Source: Candidatus Zipacnadia bacterium
Lineage (GTDB): Bacteria > Armatimonadota > Zipacnadia > Zipacnadales > UBA5352
Assembly (NCBI GenBank): GCA_029820945.1
Contig: JALGUJ010000023.1
Span: 1-49,134 of the forward strand
DNA length: 49,134 nucleotides
Direction of reading: 5' to 3'
Shown: piece by piece, positions 1 to 6,420 of the stretch
How positions within the stretch are numbered: the first letter of the stretch is position 1
How the letters are laid out: each line of letters starts with the position of its first letter
Notes under the pieces: generated by a model
The model's input: the letters and a program-made list of their open reading frames with translations, nothing else
The model's database searches: none
Told to the model about the DNA's origin: nothing
Position numbers and translations under genes: made by a program

Positions 1-86
1 CTGTGCTCGGCGCGGCGCTGTCGAGCGATGAGCCCGGCCGCGAGTGCGACCAGCAGGAGGGTAGCCGCCAGTATGAGGGGGATCAT
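1..86 (-). CDS. N-terminus of a membrane protein, cut by the window edge
   Basis: An ATG at 86 opens a frame that runs off the left edge. The 28 visible codons begin MIPLILAATLLLVALAAGLI, a typical single hydrophobic helix, followed by a basic stretch (RQRRAE). A GGAG lies 8 bases upstream of the ATG. The gene starts 34 bases after the stop of the preceding minus-strand gene, so it probably belongs to the same transcript. The function cannot be told from this fragment. A chance open frame is possible, although the hydrophobic start and ribosome site argue against it. Confidence 0.45.
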   Translation of the reverse strand, partial: MIPLILAATLLLVALAAGLIARQRRAEH

Positions 87-120
87 CGGCGCGGCTCCGG
101 CGGGCGTCGAGGCATGCGGG

Positions 121-804
121 TCACTGCCCCCCGACCTGACCCGTGATGGTCATCACACCCGGCGAGACGTGGACAGACTCAACGCGTATGCGCCGTGCGG
201 TCGTCAGCTCGCCGATACCACGGTTGAGCTCGTCGCGAGCCTGCTGATAGACCGCGCCGGGTGCGGGCAGCCGTCCCAGGCGGACCTCCAGCACCTCGAT
301 GCGAAGGCCGCCGTCCGACACGACCGGCCGCGAGCGCACCGTCACGTGCACCGTTCGCCCGTGCCAGGTGGCGTCGCCGGTGCCCGCGATGGTGCCGTCG
401 CCGAAGTAGACGCGCAGATTCCGCATCGGCGACCGGCTCTCGTGGGCCAGCAGGGCGTTCAGCTCGTCCTCGCGGACCGTCAGCGTGACACGCTGGGGCT
501 GCCGCGACCGTTCCGCCTGCTGGATCTGGTGAAGCTGCTGCTCCAGTGGTGGAGCGCCCGCCGCGGGAGCGCCGCCGGTCGGTGCGGTCGCTGAATCGGA
601 GGACCCGGAGGTCGCCTGAGGCGAGGCCGCATCCGGCAAGCCCCCTGCGGTCGCCTCCGGCGGCAAGCTGGGCTCGACTGTGAGCATCCACCACACCACA
701 GTGAGCACAGTCAGGCCCACCGCCAGCGTTGCGCCGCAGCCTATGCCGAACCAGCTCGCGGGGCTGAGCTTGCGTCTCTCGCGCCGACTGACTCTTCGGG
801 CCAT
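121..804 (-). CDS. Membrane-anchored protein of unknown function (DUF2140/LmeA-like fold suspected)
   Basis: This 227-residue protein has a very basic N-terminus (MARRVSRRERRK) and one transmembrane helix at about residues 18-42. A Pro/Ala/Gly/Ser-rich linker follows to about residue 90, then a soluble C-terminal domain. The C-terminal domain contains LTVREDELNALL and ends in a strand of the form VSPGVMTITG. That pattern resembles the lipid-binding-like DUF2140 (YpmS) and LmeA/DUF2993 families; this is a family-level guess from pattern only. The inside-positive rule places the domain outside the membrane. It lies 42 bases downstream of pth and 34 bases before another membrane protein, so it is likely the tail of the housekeeping operon. 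Confidence 0.7.
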   Translation of the reverse strand: MARRVSRRERRKLSPASWFGIGCGATLAVGLTVLTVVWWMLTVEPSLPPEATAGGLPDAASPQATSGSSDSATAPTGGAPAAGAPPLEQQLHQIQQAERSRQPQRVTLTVREDELNALLAHESRSPMRNLRVYFGDGTIAGTGDATWHGRTVHVTVRSRPVVSDGGLRIEVLEVRLGRLPAPGAVYQQARDELNRGIGELTTARRIRVESVHVSPGVMTITGQVGGQ

Positions 805-846
805 GGGCGTCGTTGGCTGAATCCCGTCGGTCCCGCCACGGGCCGT

Positions 847-1404
847 TCAGTTAAACTCGTTCATGGCCGTCTCGATGTCCTTTGTGACGGCCACCTCGAT
901 GCACTTGGCGGCGCGGGCGACGGCCTCCTCGGCGGCCTGTCGCTCGTCGTCGGCGAAGGGCGAGAGCACCCAATCGCGCACGCTCATTCCGGCGGGCGCG
1001 GCCCCGATGCCGATGCGCAGGCGCGGGTAGTCGCGGGTGCTGAGGCGCTCGGTGATGGACTTGAGGCCGTTGTGGCCGCCCTCGGAGCCGCCCCGTCGGA
1101 TGCGGATGCGGCCCAGCTCGAGGTTGACGTCATCCACGACGATGATCAGGTCGCTCGGCTCAAGCTCATGGAGGTGGCAAAGGCGCACGACGGCGACTCC
1201 GCTGGCGTTCATCATGGTCAGGGGAATGGCCAGCATCACCGGCACGCCATCGATCTCCCCGGTGCCGGCGATGGCAGCGGCGCGCGGCCGCCTCAGCCGC
1301 ACGCCGTGAGCCCGGGCCAACGCGTGGATGACCTCGAACCCGATGTTGTGCCTGGTCTGCTCGTACTCGGCCCCGGGATTGCCGAGGCCGATGATACCCC
1401 ACAT
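847..1404 (-). CDS. pth: Peptidyl-tRNA hydrolase
   Basis: Pth cleaves peptidyl-tRNA released from stalled ribosomes and recycles the tRNA in the cytoplasm. The start chosen is the ATG at 1404, because the family signature begins at once: GLGNPGAEYEQTRHNIGF at residues 6-23, with Asn9 and the catalytic His19. MMNASG supplies the second conserved Asn, and VDDVNLELG followed by GGSEGGHNGLKSI supplies the catalytic-site Asp and the third Asn. The length of 185 residues is normal for the family. The frame stays open further upstream, but that extension overlaps rplY and has no family similarity. The gene starts 22 bases after rplY stops, the widespread rplY-pth pairing. Confidence 0.97.
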   Translation of the reverse strand: MWGIIGLGNPGAEYEQTRHNIGFEVIHALARAHGVRLRRPRAAAIAGTGEIDGVPVMLAIPLTMMNASGVAVVRLCHLHELEPSDLIIVVDDVNLELGRIRIRRGGSEGGHNGLKSITERLSTRDYPRLRIGIGAAPAGMSVRDWVLSPFADDERQAAEEAVARAAKCIEVAVTKDIETAMNEFN

Positions 1405-1426
1405 GGGCACCGCTCCCCGGCCGGGG

Positions 1427-2185
1427 TCAGGGCAGGTCATCGAACTCGTCTTCGTCCGCCTCCTGCACATCGACCTGCGTCCCCTCAGGCACGTCGGCCT
1501 CGGCCTCCTCACCTTCGGGCACGAGCTCCTCCGCTTCGGCGAGCTCTTCGCCGACTTCCAGGTCTACCAGGGACTCGAGGAGATCCTCGTCGATACGGGC
1601 CTCCAGTTCCTCCTCGCTGATGGGCGCAGCGATGGTCAGCACAGCTTCGTCAGGTTCGGGCACGTAGGTCACGCCCTCGATCGGCGGCAGGTCCGAGACG
1701 AACAGCGCGTCGCCAATGTGCATGCCGTCGATGTTCGCCACGACACGCTCCGGGATCTCAGTCGGCAGGCAGGTCAGGGGGATAGCATAGAACTGCTGCT
1801 GCACCACGCCGCCGTCCTCGTCCACGCCCGGCGCGTTGCCGGTGACCTCCACGGGCACCTCGACCTCAATCTCCTCCTCGAGCGAGATCCACTGGAAGTC
1901 AACGCTCAGCGGGCGCCGGCTGACGGGGTCTCGCTGCACCTCCTTGACGATCGCCGCCACGGACTCGTCCCGCTTGGCGCCGGGGACCTCCAGGTCGATG
2001 AGCAGGTTCGCGCTCGTCGCGCCCACGGAAACGCGATCGAGGTCCTGCTGCGGCACGCTGATGTGGAGCGTCTCACGTCCCAGTCCGTAGACGACGCCGG
2101 GGATGATGCCCTTGCGGCGCAGGCGCCGCGCAGGGCCCTTCCCCGTCTCTTCCCTCGTGTCCACGCTCAAGTTGATGAGCTCCAT
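1427..2185 (-). CDS. rplY: Large ribosomal subunit protein bL25, long CTC/TL5 form
   Basis: This is a 5S-rRNA-binding ribosomal protein of the long form, 252 residues. Residues 1-95 form the L25 RNA-binding domain (TGKGPARRLRRKGIIPGVVYG). Residues from about 100 to 190 form the TL5/CTC beta domain (PVEVTGNAPGVDEDGGVVQQ, then CLPTEIPERVVANI). A strongly acidic tail ends in DEFDDLP. The start is set at 2185 because AGGAG lies just upstream and the conserved sequence starts there; an upstream in-frame extension would run into tRNA-Gln. The gene sits between tRNA-Gln and pth. In many Firmicutes a prs gene lies before ctc-pth; here it is absent and the tRNA takes that place. Confidence 0.95.
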   Translation of the reverse strand: MELINLSVDTREETGKGPARRLRRKGIIPGVVYGLGRETLHISVPQQDLDRVSVGATSANLLIDLEVPGAKRDESVAAIVKEVQRDPVSRRPLSVDFQWISLEEEIEVEVPVEVTGNAPGVDEDGGVVQQQFYAIPLTCLPTEIPERVVANIDGMHIGDALFVSDLPPIEGVTYVPEPDEAVLTIAAPISEEELEARIDEDLLESLVDLEVGEELAEAEELVPEGEEAEADVPEGTQVDVQEADEDEFDDLP

Positions 2186-2268
2186 CTCATCTCTCCTCCC
2201 GTCCTCCTCGGCCGCGCCCTGTGGCGCGCCCGAGGCCATAGCTGGCTTGCGACATGGCCGAATAGCAG

Positions 2269-2343
2269 TGGCTGGGGCGGCAGGATTCGAACCTGCGGAT
2301 ACGGGATCCAAAGTCCCGCGCCTTACCACTTGGCAACGCCCCA
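2269..2343 (-). tRNA. tRNA-Gln (anticodon TTG), CCA encoded
   Basis: The minus strand folds as a complete 75-base cloverleaf. The acceptor stem TGGGGCG pairs with CGCCCCA, followed by discriminator G and an encoded CCA. The D arm is GCCAAGTGGTAAGGC, the anticodon stem-loop GCGGGACTTTGGATCCCGT carries TTG, and the T arm is CAGGTTCGAATCCTG. It lies between the nucleotidyltransferase and rplY on the same strand with short gaps, so it is probably cut out of the operon transcript. A tRNA-Gln is also found near glmU-prs-ctc in several Firmicutes, which fits an old gene order. Confidence 0.98.
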
Positions 2344-2359
2344 GCTCAGGTGAGTTGGT

Positions 2360-3148
2360 TCACGTCTGCGGCGGTCGCTCCCTCAGGAAGCGGCTGGCCA
2401 GCGCCAGGTCCTGCGCGTGGTCAACGTCGAATGCGATCTCAGGCCAGGGAGCCGGCACCGCCCGCAATGTCGTGCCCAGCATCTCGGACGCCCGCCGCTC
2501 CAGGTCCGACACCGACAACCGCCCCAGGACGAGCTGCAGGACGAACGACCAGCCGAAGAGCCGACACATCCCGATCTTGCTCTTGCGACGGGCGAAGGTG
2601 CGTGCAATCGTGGGACCCTCAGCGAGAACGAAGCGCCGGGTCACCATGACCAGGTTGGCACCGATAAAACGGCCTTCCCGCAGGGGCACAGGAGACTTCT
2701 TGCGCCCCGGGAAGACTCGATCGAACTCGTCGGCCGGTACTAGAGGGTATGATACCTCAGCTTCGGTATCTTGGCAAGAGTGCACGAAGCCGTCGACCGC
2801 CTCGGGCGTAAGCAGAGGAACATCGCCCGTCGCCGCCAGGATGCGGGTGGCGTCGGGATGGGCGGCCACCCCGGCGGTCAGCGTCTCGATGAAGGCGGGC
2901 CCGGCGGCGGTCACGACCCTGAGGTCGTCAGCCACCTCCGAGTCGCTCACGCCGCCATCCGGGCTCTCGACCGCCACGACCTCCGCGATGCTCTCGGCGC
3001 GTGTGAGGGCATCCGCGACCCAACTCACCAGCGGCCGGCCCTCGATTTCGGCCAGCGCCTTGCATGGCGCGCCGACGGAGGCCGCAACCTTGTCCGTCGG
3101 AGCGCCGCCCGCCAGTATCGCGGCCGGAATTGGGCCGTAGTCACTCAT
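2360..3148 (-). CDS. MobA/GlmU-like nucleotidyltransferase
   Basis: This 262-residue protein belongs to the NTP_transf_3 superfamily. The N-terminal nucleotide-binding signature is visible as AAILAGGAPTDK and, further on, a Lys in GAPCKALAEIEGRPLVSWV. ATGDVPLLTPEAV at about residue 110 is the metal-binding Asp strand followed by the usual 'DxPLLT' motif. The C-terminal half lacks the left-handed helix repeats of GlmU, so this is a stand-alone transferase, and its substrate cannot be read from sequence. The start at 3148 is 4 bases after the ispE stop. It occupies the position of glmU in the ispE-glmU-prs-ctc-pth order, which may hint at a nucleotide-sugar role; MobA-like molybdopterin chemistry is the alternative. 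Confidence 0.85.
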   Translation of the reverse strand: MSDYGPIPAAILAGGAPTDKVAASVGAPCKALAEIEGRPLVSWVADALTRAESIAEVVAVESPDGGVSDSEVADDLRVVTAAGPAFIETLTAGVAAHPDATRILAATGDVPLLTPEAVDGFVHSCQDTEAEVSYPLVPADEFDRVFPGRKKSPVPLREGRFIGANLVMVTRRFVLAEGPTIARTFARRKSKIGMCRLFGWSFVLQLVLGRLSVSDLERRASEMLGTTLRAVPAPWPEIAFDVDHAQDLALASRFLRERPPQT

Positions 3149-3152
3149 ATGA

Positions 3153-4040
3153 TCACTCCGTTCGCTCCACGATGTCGCAGCCGGACCGCACCGGCACGAC
3201 GACGCGCACCCAGTGCCCGGCGGCACACAGCGCCTCCAAGAGCGCGTCGGCCGGCTCGGCCTCGAACAGGCCGAAAACGGCCGACCCAGAGCCGCTGATC
3301 TGGGATGCCAGCGCACCCGCCTGGCGCAGGCGCTCGGTCAGCTCGCCGAGCACAGGCCAACGCTCGACAAGCGCGCGCGTGAAGCCGTTGCGAGCGTGGG
3401 CCAGGACCTCAACCAGAGGCCGCCCCCCCCGCAGTGCCGCGGCCATTGCCTCCGCGCGCCGGCCGTCCGTGTAGTCGTCCGGGCCGAGCATCGCGTACGC
3501 CTCAGCAGTGGGTACCGCCAGGTCGGGCCGCACCAGTACGACCCGGCACTCGGGAAGCGGGGGCAGCGTACTCAGCCGCTCGCCCCGGCCCCGGCCCAGC
3601 GCGGTGCCATGTCCCAGGAAGAAGGCCACATCGGACCCCAACTCCGCAGCGATCTGCTTGAGCACGTCGCCCGCCGGTGCGTCGCCGTCGAGGCTCGCGA
3701 GGGCGGTGAGGACGGCGGCCGCATCGGTGCTGCCGCCCCCCAGGCCGGAGGCGGCCGGCACGCGCTTGTGCAGGACGATCCGCACTCCCTGAGGCCAGTG
3801 GCACCGTGCCTGGTAACGCTCGGCGGCGCGCCAGCACAGGTTCTCCGGGCCCTCAGGCGCGCCGCCCTTCGGAACTGCGACCTCGATGCGCTCCTCCTCT
3901 AGCACCTCGACCGTCATCTCGTCGGCCAGCGAGACTGCCTGGAAGACGGTTGCCAGATCGTGATAGCCGTCGGGCCGGCGCCCGAGGATCTCCAGGCACA
4001 GGTTGATCTTGCAGTGCGCGCGGATGCGGATGGCGCTCAT
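3153..4040 (-). CDS. ispE: 4-diphosphocytidyl-2-C-methyl-D-erythritol kinase
   Basis: IspE phosphorylates CDP-methylerythritol in the non-mevalonate (MEP) pathway to isoprenoids. The 295-residue protein starts with the family signature KINLCLEILGRRPDGYHDL, where Lys11 is the equivalent of the catalytic lysine. The GHMP-kinase ATP loop PAASGLGGGSTDAAA lies at residues 95-109. GSDVAFF carries Asp137, matching the catalytic aspartate, and SGSGSAVFGLF forms the third GHMP motif. The ATG is one base from the rsmA stop, so translation is probably coupled. rsmA-ispE adjacency is common in Gram-positive bacteria and relatives. Confidence 0.96.
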   Translation of the reverse strand: MSAIRIRAHCKINLCLEILGRRPDGYHDLATVFQAVSLADEMTVEVLEEERIEVAVPKGGAPEGPENLCWRAAERYQARCHWPQGVRIVLHKRVPAASGLGGGSTDAAAVLTALASLDGDAPAGDVLKQIAAELGSDVAFFLGHGTALGRGRGERLSTLPPLPECRVVLVRPDLAVPTAEAYAMLGPDDYTDGRRAEAMAAALRGGRPLVEVLAHARNGFTRALVERWPVLGELTERLRQAGALASQISGSGSAVFGLFEAEPADALLEALCAAGHWVRVVVPVRSGCDIVERTE

Positions 4041-4041
4041 C

Positions 4042-4890
4042 TCATGCCACGGTTCCCGCCACGGCGTTGGTCAGCGCCACGAACTCGTCCAACGACAGTG
4101 TCTCGCCGCGACGGCGCGGCGAGATGCCGACCGCCTGCAGGGCCGCCCGCGCCTCGTCCTTGGTCAACTGCAGGTGCGGCGAGCGGCTCAGGGCGTTGGC
4201 GAGCTGCTTGCGGCGCTGGCCGAATGCGGCCCGCACCAGTGCGAACAGCAGCTCGCGCCCGGGCGGGTCGGTGATCGGCGGCTCACGCGGAACCAGCCTG
4301 AGCACCGCCGAGTGCACCTTCGGCGGCGGATGGAAGGAGCCGGGCGCCAGCTCCGCGACGAGCTGAGGCCGACCGGCGTAGAAGCGCGCCAGCAGCGTCA
4401 GGGCGCCGTACTCGCTGGTGGCCGGCTCGGCCGCCAGCCGCTCGGCCACCTCGCGCTGGAGCATGATCACGATGGCGGCGAAGGGAGGCTCGGTGGTCAG
4501 AAGCCGCTCGAGCAGCGGTGAGGTGATCTGGTAGGGGATGTTCCCGACCGCCACGCAGTGGCCGCGCATCGTCAGCTCCGCCAGGTCCGCCTCCAGCACG
4601 TCCTGGTAGCGGACCTCCAGGTTCGGATACGCGGCCGCGATGCGCGCCAGCTCCGGCCGCATCGCCTCGTCCCTCTCGATGGCGACCAGCGGCAGGCCTG
4701 ACTCGACCAGTCGCCGGGTGAGGACACCCAGGCCCGGACCGATCTCCAGCAGCCCCTGCGGCTCGTCCTCCAGCGCCGCGCGCACGATGCACTCGGCCGC
4801 GCCCTCGTTGACCAGGAAGTGCTGACCCAGGCCCTTGCGCGCACGGATACCCAGCCGCCGGAGCCGCTCGCGCGGGCTCTCCCTACCCAT
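4042..4890 (-). CDS. rsmA: 16S rRNA (adenine1518-N6/adenine1519-N6)-dimethyltransferase
   Basis: RsmA (KsgA) dimethylates two adjacent adenines in helix 45 of 16S rRNA during small-subunit assembly. Visible motifs are KGLGQHFLVNEG, LLEIGPGLGVLTRRL (SAM binding), the acidic AIERD strand and GNIPYQITSPLL, the NxPY catalytic motif with Ile in place of the usual Leu. The C-terminal domain includes FHPPPKVHSAVLRL and FGQRRKQLANAL. The start at 4890 (MGRESPRERLRRLG) is preferred; an upstream ATG at 4947 adds 19 residues with no family similarity. The gene overlaps the hypA stop by 8 bases. Length is 282 residues, normal for the family. Confidence 0.96.
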   Translation of the reverse strand: MGRESPRERLRRLGIRARKGLGQHFLVNEGAAECIVRAALEDEPQGLLEIGPGLGVLTRRLVESGLPLVAIERDEAMRPELARIAAAYPNLEVRYQDVLEADLAELTMRGHCVAVGNIPYQITSPLLERLLTTEPPFAAIVIMLQREVAERLAAEPATSEYGALTLLARFYAGRPQLVAELAPGSFHPPPKVHSAVLRLVPREPPITDPPGRELLFALVRAAFGQRRKQLANALSRSPHLQLTKDEARAALQAVGISPRRRGETLSLDEFVALTNAVAGTVA

Positions 4891-5284
4891 CGGTCTCGGC
4901 ACCGGCCTCAGCGCGGCGAACGCGGATGCTCTGGACCGTGCACTCATCGCCGCCCAGCACGGCCAGCGACTTGCTCTGGCACCGGGGGCAGGAGGGCGCG
5001 AAGGGCATCAGGTGGTAGATGGGGTCCTCCGGCACCTCGGCCTCCCCCTCCCAGCCGCACTCCTTGCAGCGCACCATGAGCGGGCGCTGCTCGATCTCGA
5101 TCTCAGCGCCCTCGGCATGAGTCCCGCGCAGGATCTGGCCGAGCCAGAACTCAAGCTGGTCGGGATCGATCATCGTCATGGCGCCCAGAGCGATGCTGAT
5201 GCACTCGACCCGGTGGGCCTTACGTTCGGCCGCGGCCTCGAGGACCGTCCGCGCGATGCCCTGAGCCGCCGTCACGTCGTGCAT
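4883..5284 (-). CDS. hypA: Hydrogenase/urease nickel incorporation protein HypA
   Basis: HypA hands nickel to HypB and NiFe-hydrogenase precursors. The protein begins MHD, giving the nickel ligand His2; residue 3 is Asp where most family members have Glu. The zinc site is formed by two CxxC pairs, CKEC (Cys73, Cys76) and CPRC (Cys99, Cys102). The length of 133 residues is slightly above the usual 113-118 because of a charged C-terminal tail. It follows hypB by 7 bases and overlaps rsmA, so it is embedded in the housekeeping transcript. No hydrogenase or urease structural gene is in the window. Confidence 0.93.
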   Translation of the reverse strand: MHDVTAAQGIARTVLEAAAERKAHRVECISIALGAMTMIDPDQLEFWLGQILRGTHAEGAEIEIEQRPLMVRCKECGWEGEAEVPEDPIYHLMPFAPSCPRCQSKSLAVLGGDECTVQSIRVRRAEAGAETDG

Positions 5285-5291
5285 ACCTGCC

Positions 5292-5957
5292 TCACAGCCC
5301 CAGCGCGGCGATCACGTCGTCAACGCCCTCGCCCGCGCGTGCGTTGGTGAGCACGACGTCAATCTCGGGGTTGACCCCGCGCACATCCTCTGACAGGCGC
5401 TCGAGAGCCACCTCCATGGCCTCCGCGAGGTCGATCTTGTTGATGACCGCCACGTCCGCCTGGCGCACCATGATCGGATGCTTGACGGCCATGTGCGGCC
5501 CCTCGGTCACCGACAGGATCAGAAGGCGCTGGTGCGCGCCCACCGGGAATGCCGCCGGGCAGATGAGGTTGCCCACGTTCTCGATGATGAGCAGGTCGAT
5601 CGCGTCGAGATCGACGCGCTCGAGCGCTCTGCGGACCACGTCGGCGTCGAGGTGGCACGTCCCGCCGGTCTGGATCTGCAGCACCGGCACGCCCTGGACC
5701 TCGATCCGCTCCGCGTCGATGCGCGTGGTGATGTCGCCTGCGATGACGCCGATGCGCCGGCGACCTTTGAGTCGCTCGATCATCCGGTTGATGAGCGTGG
5801 TCTTGCCCGAGCCGACCGAGCCAAGCACGTCAACCGCCGTGACACCGTGCTCATCGAGCAGCGCCAGGTTGCGCTCGGCAAGCTCGCTGGTGCGCTTGCT
5901 CAGATCCACGTTCAGCACGATGTCGAAGCTCTCGCCTGGTCGCTCAGTGTCAGGCAC
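5292..5957 (-). CDS. hypB: Hydrogenase nickel incorporation GTPase HypB
   Basis: HypB is a dimeric GTPase that drives nickel insertion into NiFe-hydrogenases (and sometimes urease). The P-loop is LGSVGSGKTTL at about residues 45-55, and NKIDLA is the guanine-specificity motif. The G-domain metal site is complete: Cys101-His102 in GGTCHLDA and Cys133 in NVGNLICPA. The N-terminal CxxCGC nickel motif and the His-rich region of some HypB proteins are absent, so it is the short, non-storage form. It is the first gene of the minus-strand block, preceded by a strong promoter and an AAAGGA ribosome site. Length is 221 residues. Confidence 0.95.
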   Translation of the reverse strand: MPDTERPGESFDIVLNVDLSKRTSELAERNLALLDEHGVTAVDVLGSVGSGKTTLINRMIERLKGRRRIGVIAGDITTRIDAERIEVQGVPVLQIQTGGTCHLDADVVRRALERVDLDAIDLLIIENVGNLICPAAFPVGAHQRLLILSVTEGPHMAVKHPIMVRQADVAVINKIDLAEAMEVALERLSEDVRGVNPEIDVVLTNARAGEGVDDVIAALGL

Positions 5958-6010
5958 GGTGCGGGTCCTTTCTGCATCGGGGATGCCCCGGATTGGCCCC
6001 GGGGGCAGCT

Positions 6011-6039
6011 ATTGTAGGCCGAAACCGCGCCGAGGTCAA
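6011..6039 (-). promoter_or_regulatory. Sigma70-type promoter for the hypB-rsmA-ispE-rplY-pth block
   Basis: On the minus strand TTGACC (6039-6034) is followed by exactly 17 bases and then TACAAT (6016-6011). Each hexamer has one mismatch from consensus. Initiation would fall near 6004, giving a leader of about 46 bases before the hypB ATG. No other promoter this good was found in the window. Confidence 0.75.
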
Positions 6040-6046
6040 TTTCGCG

Positions 6047-6062
6047 TGCGGTCGTGGCAGCA
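6047..6062 (+). repeat. Direct repeat, left copy (partner 6218-6233)
   Basis: TGCGGTCGTGGCAGCA at 6047-6062 recurs as TGCGGTCGTGACAGCA at 6218-6233, 15 of 16 identical. The copies flank the inverted repeat almost symmetrically (the left one touches the arm; the right one is 3 bases away). They may be part of the element rather than target duplications. Confidence 0.65.
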
Positions 6063-6214
6063 TCCAGATTCGTGTGGATGCGCGCACCGAGCCGGGGAGA
6101 GGGGGGCCCTCCCGCTCCTCAGCGGGAGGGACGGGGGGTGAGGCCTGCCCCCTCCTACGGCCAACGGCGCGCGGACGGGGGCGTCCGTGTGTCATCCACA
6201 GGAATCTGGATGCT
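6059..6214. repeat. MITE-like 156-base inverted repeat with central hairpin
   Basis: The arms are 6059-6080 (AGCATCCAGATTC then GTGTGGATG) and 6193-6214, which is its reverse complement at 21 of 22 positions. In the middle, 6107-6116 (CCCTCCCGCT) and 6121-6130 (AGCGGGAGGG) form a perfect 10-bp stem with a CCTC loop. The whole could extrude as a cruciform or fold in RNA. There is no reading frame of interest inside. It resembles a non-autonomous element or a bacterial interspersed mosaic element, but no clear target duplication was found. Confidence 0.75.
6184..6202 (+). repeat. Dispersed 19-base intergenic motif, copy 1
   Basis: TCCGTGTGTCATCCACAGG overlaps the right arm of the inverted repeat. 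It is the most diverged of four copies matching about GCCnTGTGTSATSCGSAGC. Confidence 0.5.
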
Positions 6215-6217
6215 CTC

Positions 6218-6233
6218 TGCGGTCGTGACAGCA
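6218..6233 (+). repeat. Direct repeat, right copy (partner 6047-6062)
   Basis: TGCGGTCGTGACAGCA, one base different from the left copy, just beyond the right arm of the inverted repeat. Confidence 0.65.
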
Positions 6234-6264
6234 CGCGGATGGGGCGGTCACCTCCGGCTGCGGC

Positions 6265-6283
6265 GCCGTGTGTCATCCGCAGC
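6265..6283 (+). repeat. Dispersed 19-base intergenic motif, copy 2
   Basis: GCCGTGTGTCATCCGCAGC, same strand as copy 1 and about 80 bases away, still in the hypB/6421 gap. Confidence 0.55.
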
Positions 6284-6420
6284 GGTCGCGCGCTACCGCT
6301 CGCTCTCGCCCTGGGAGCCAGCAATGCTGCTGTTGGAGCGGGAAGGAACCGGCGGGCCGCACGCTCAAGACTCGACCTGGAGATGTGAGCATCATGAAGC
6401 CACGATTACTGGAGGGGGCG

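Larger units (their letters stand above)
5958..6420. other. 463-base divergent gap, repeat-rich, no gene seen
   Basis: This gap separates hypB (minus) from the first secreted enzyme (plus). It holds the hypB promoter, a direct repeat pair, a long inverted repeat with a central hairpin and two copies of a dispersed 19-base motif, each listed separately. Open frames exist here but have no ribosome sites and change codon character across the repeats. No clear promoter for the rightward gene was found between 6215 and 6420. Confidence 0.7.
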
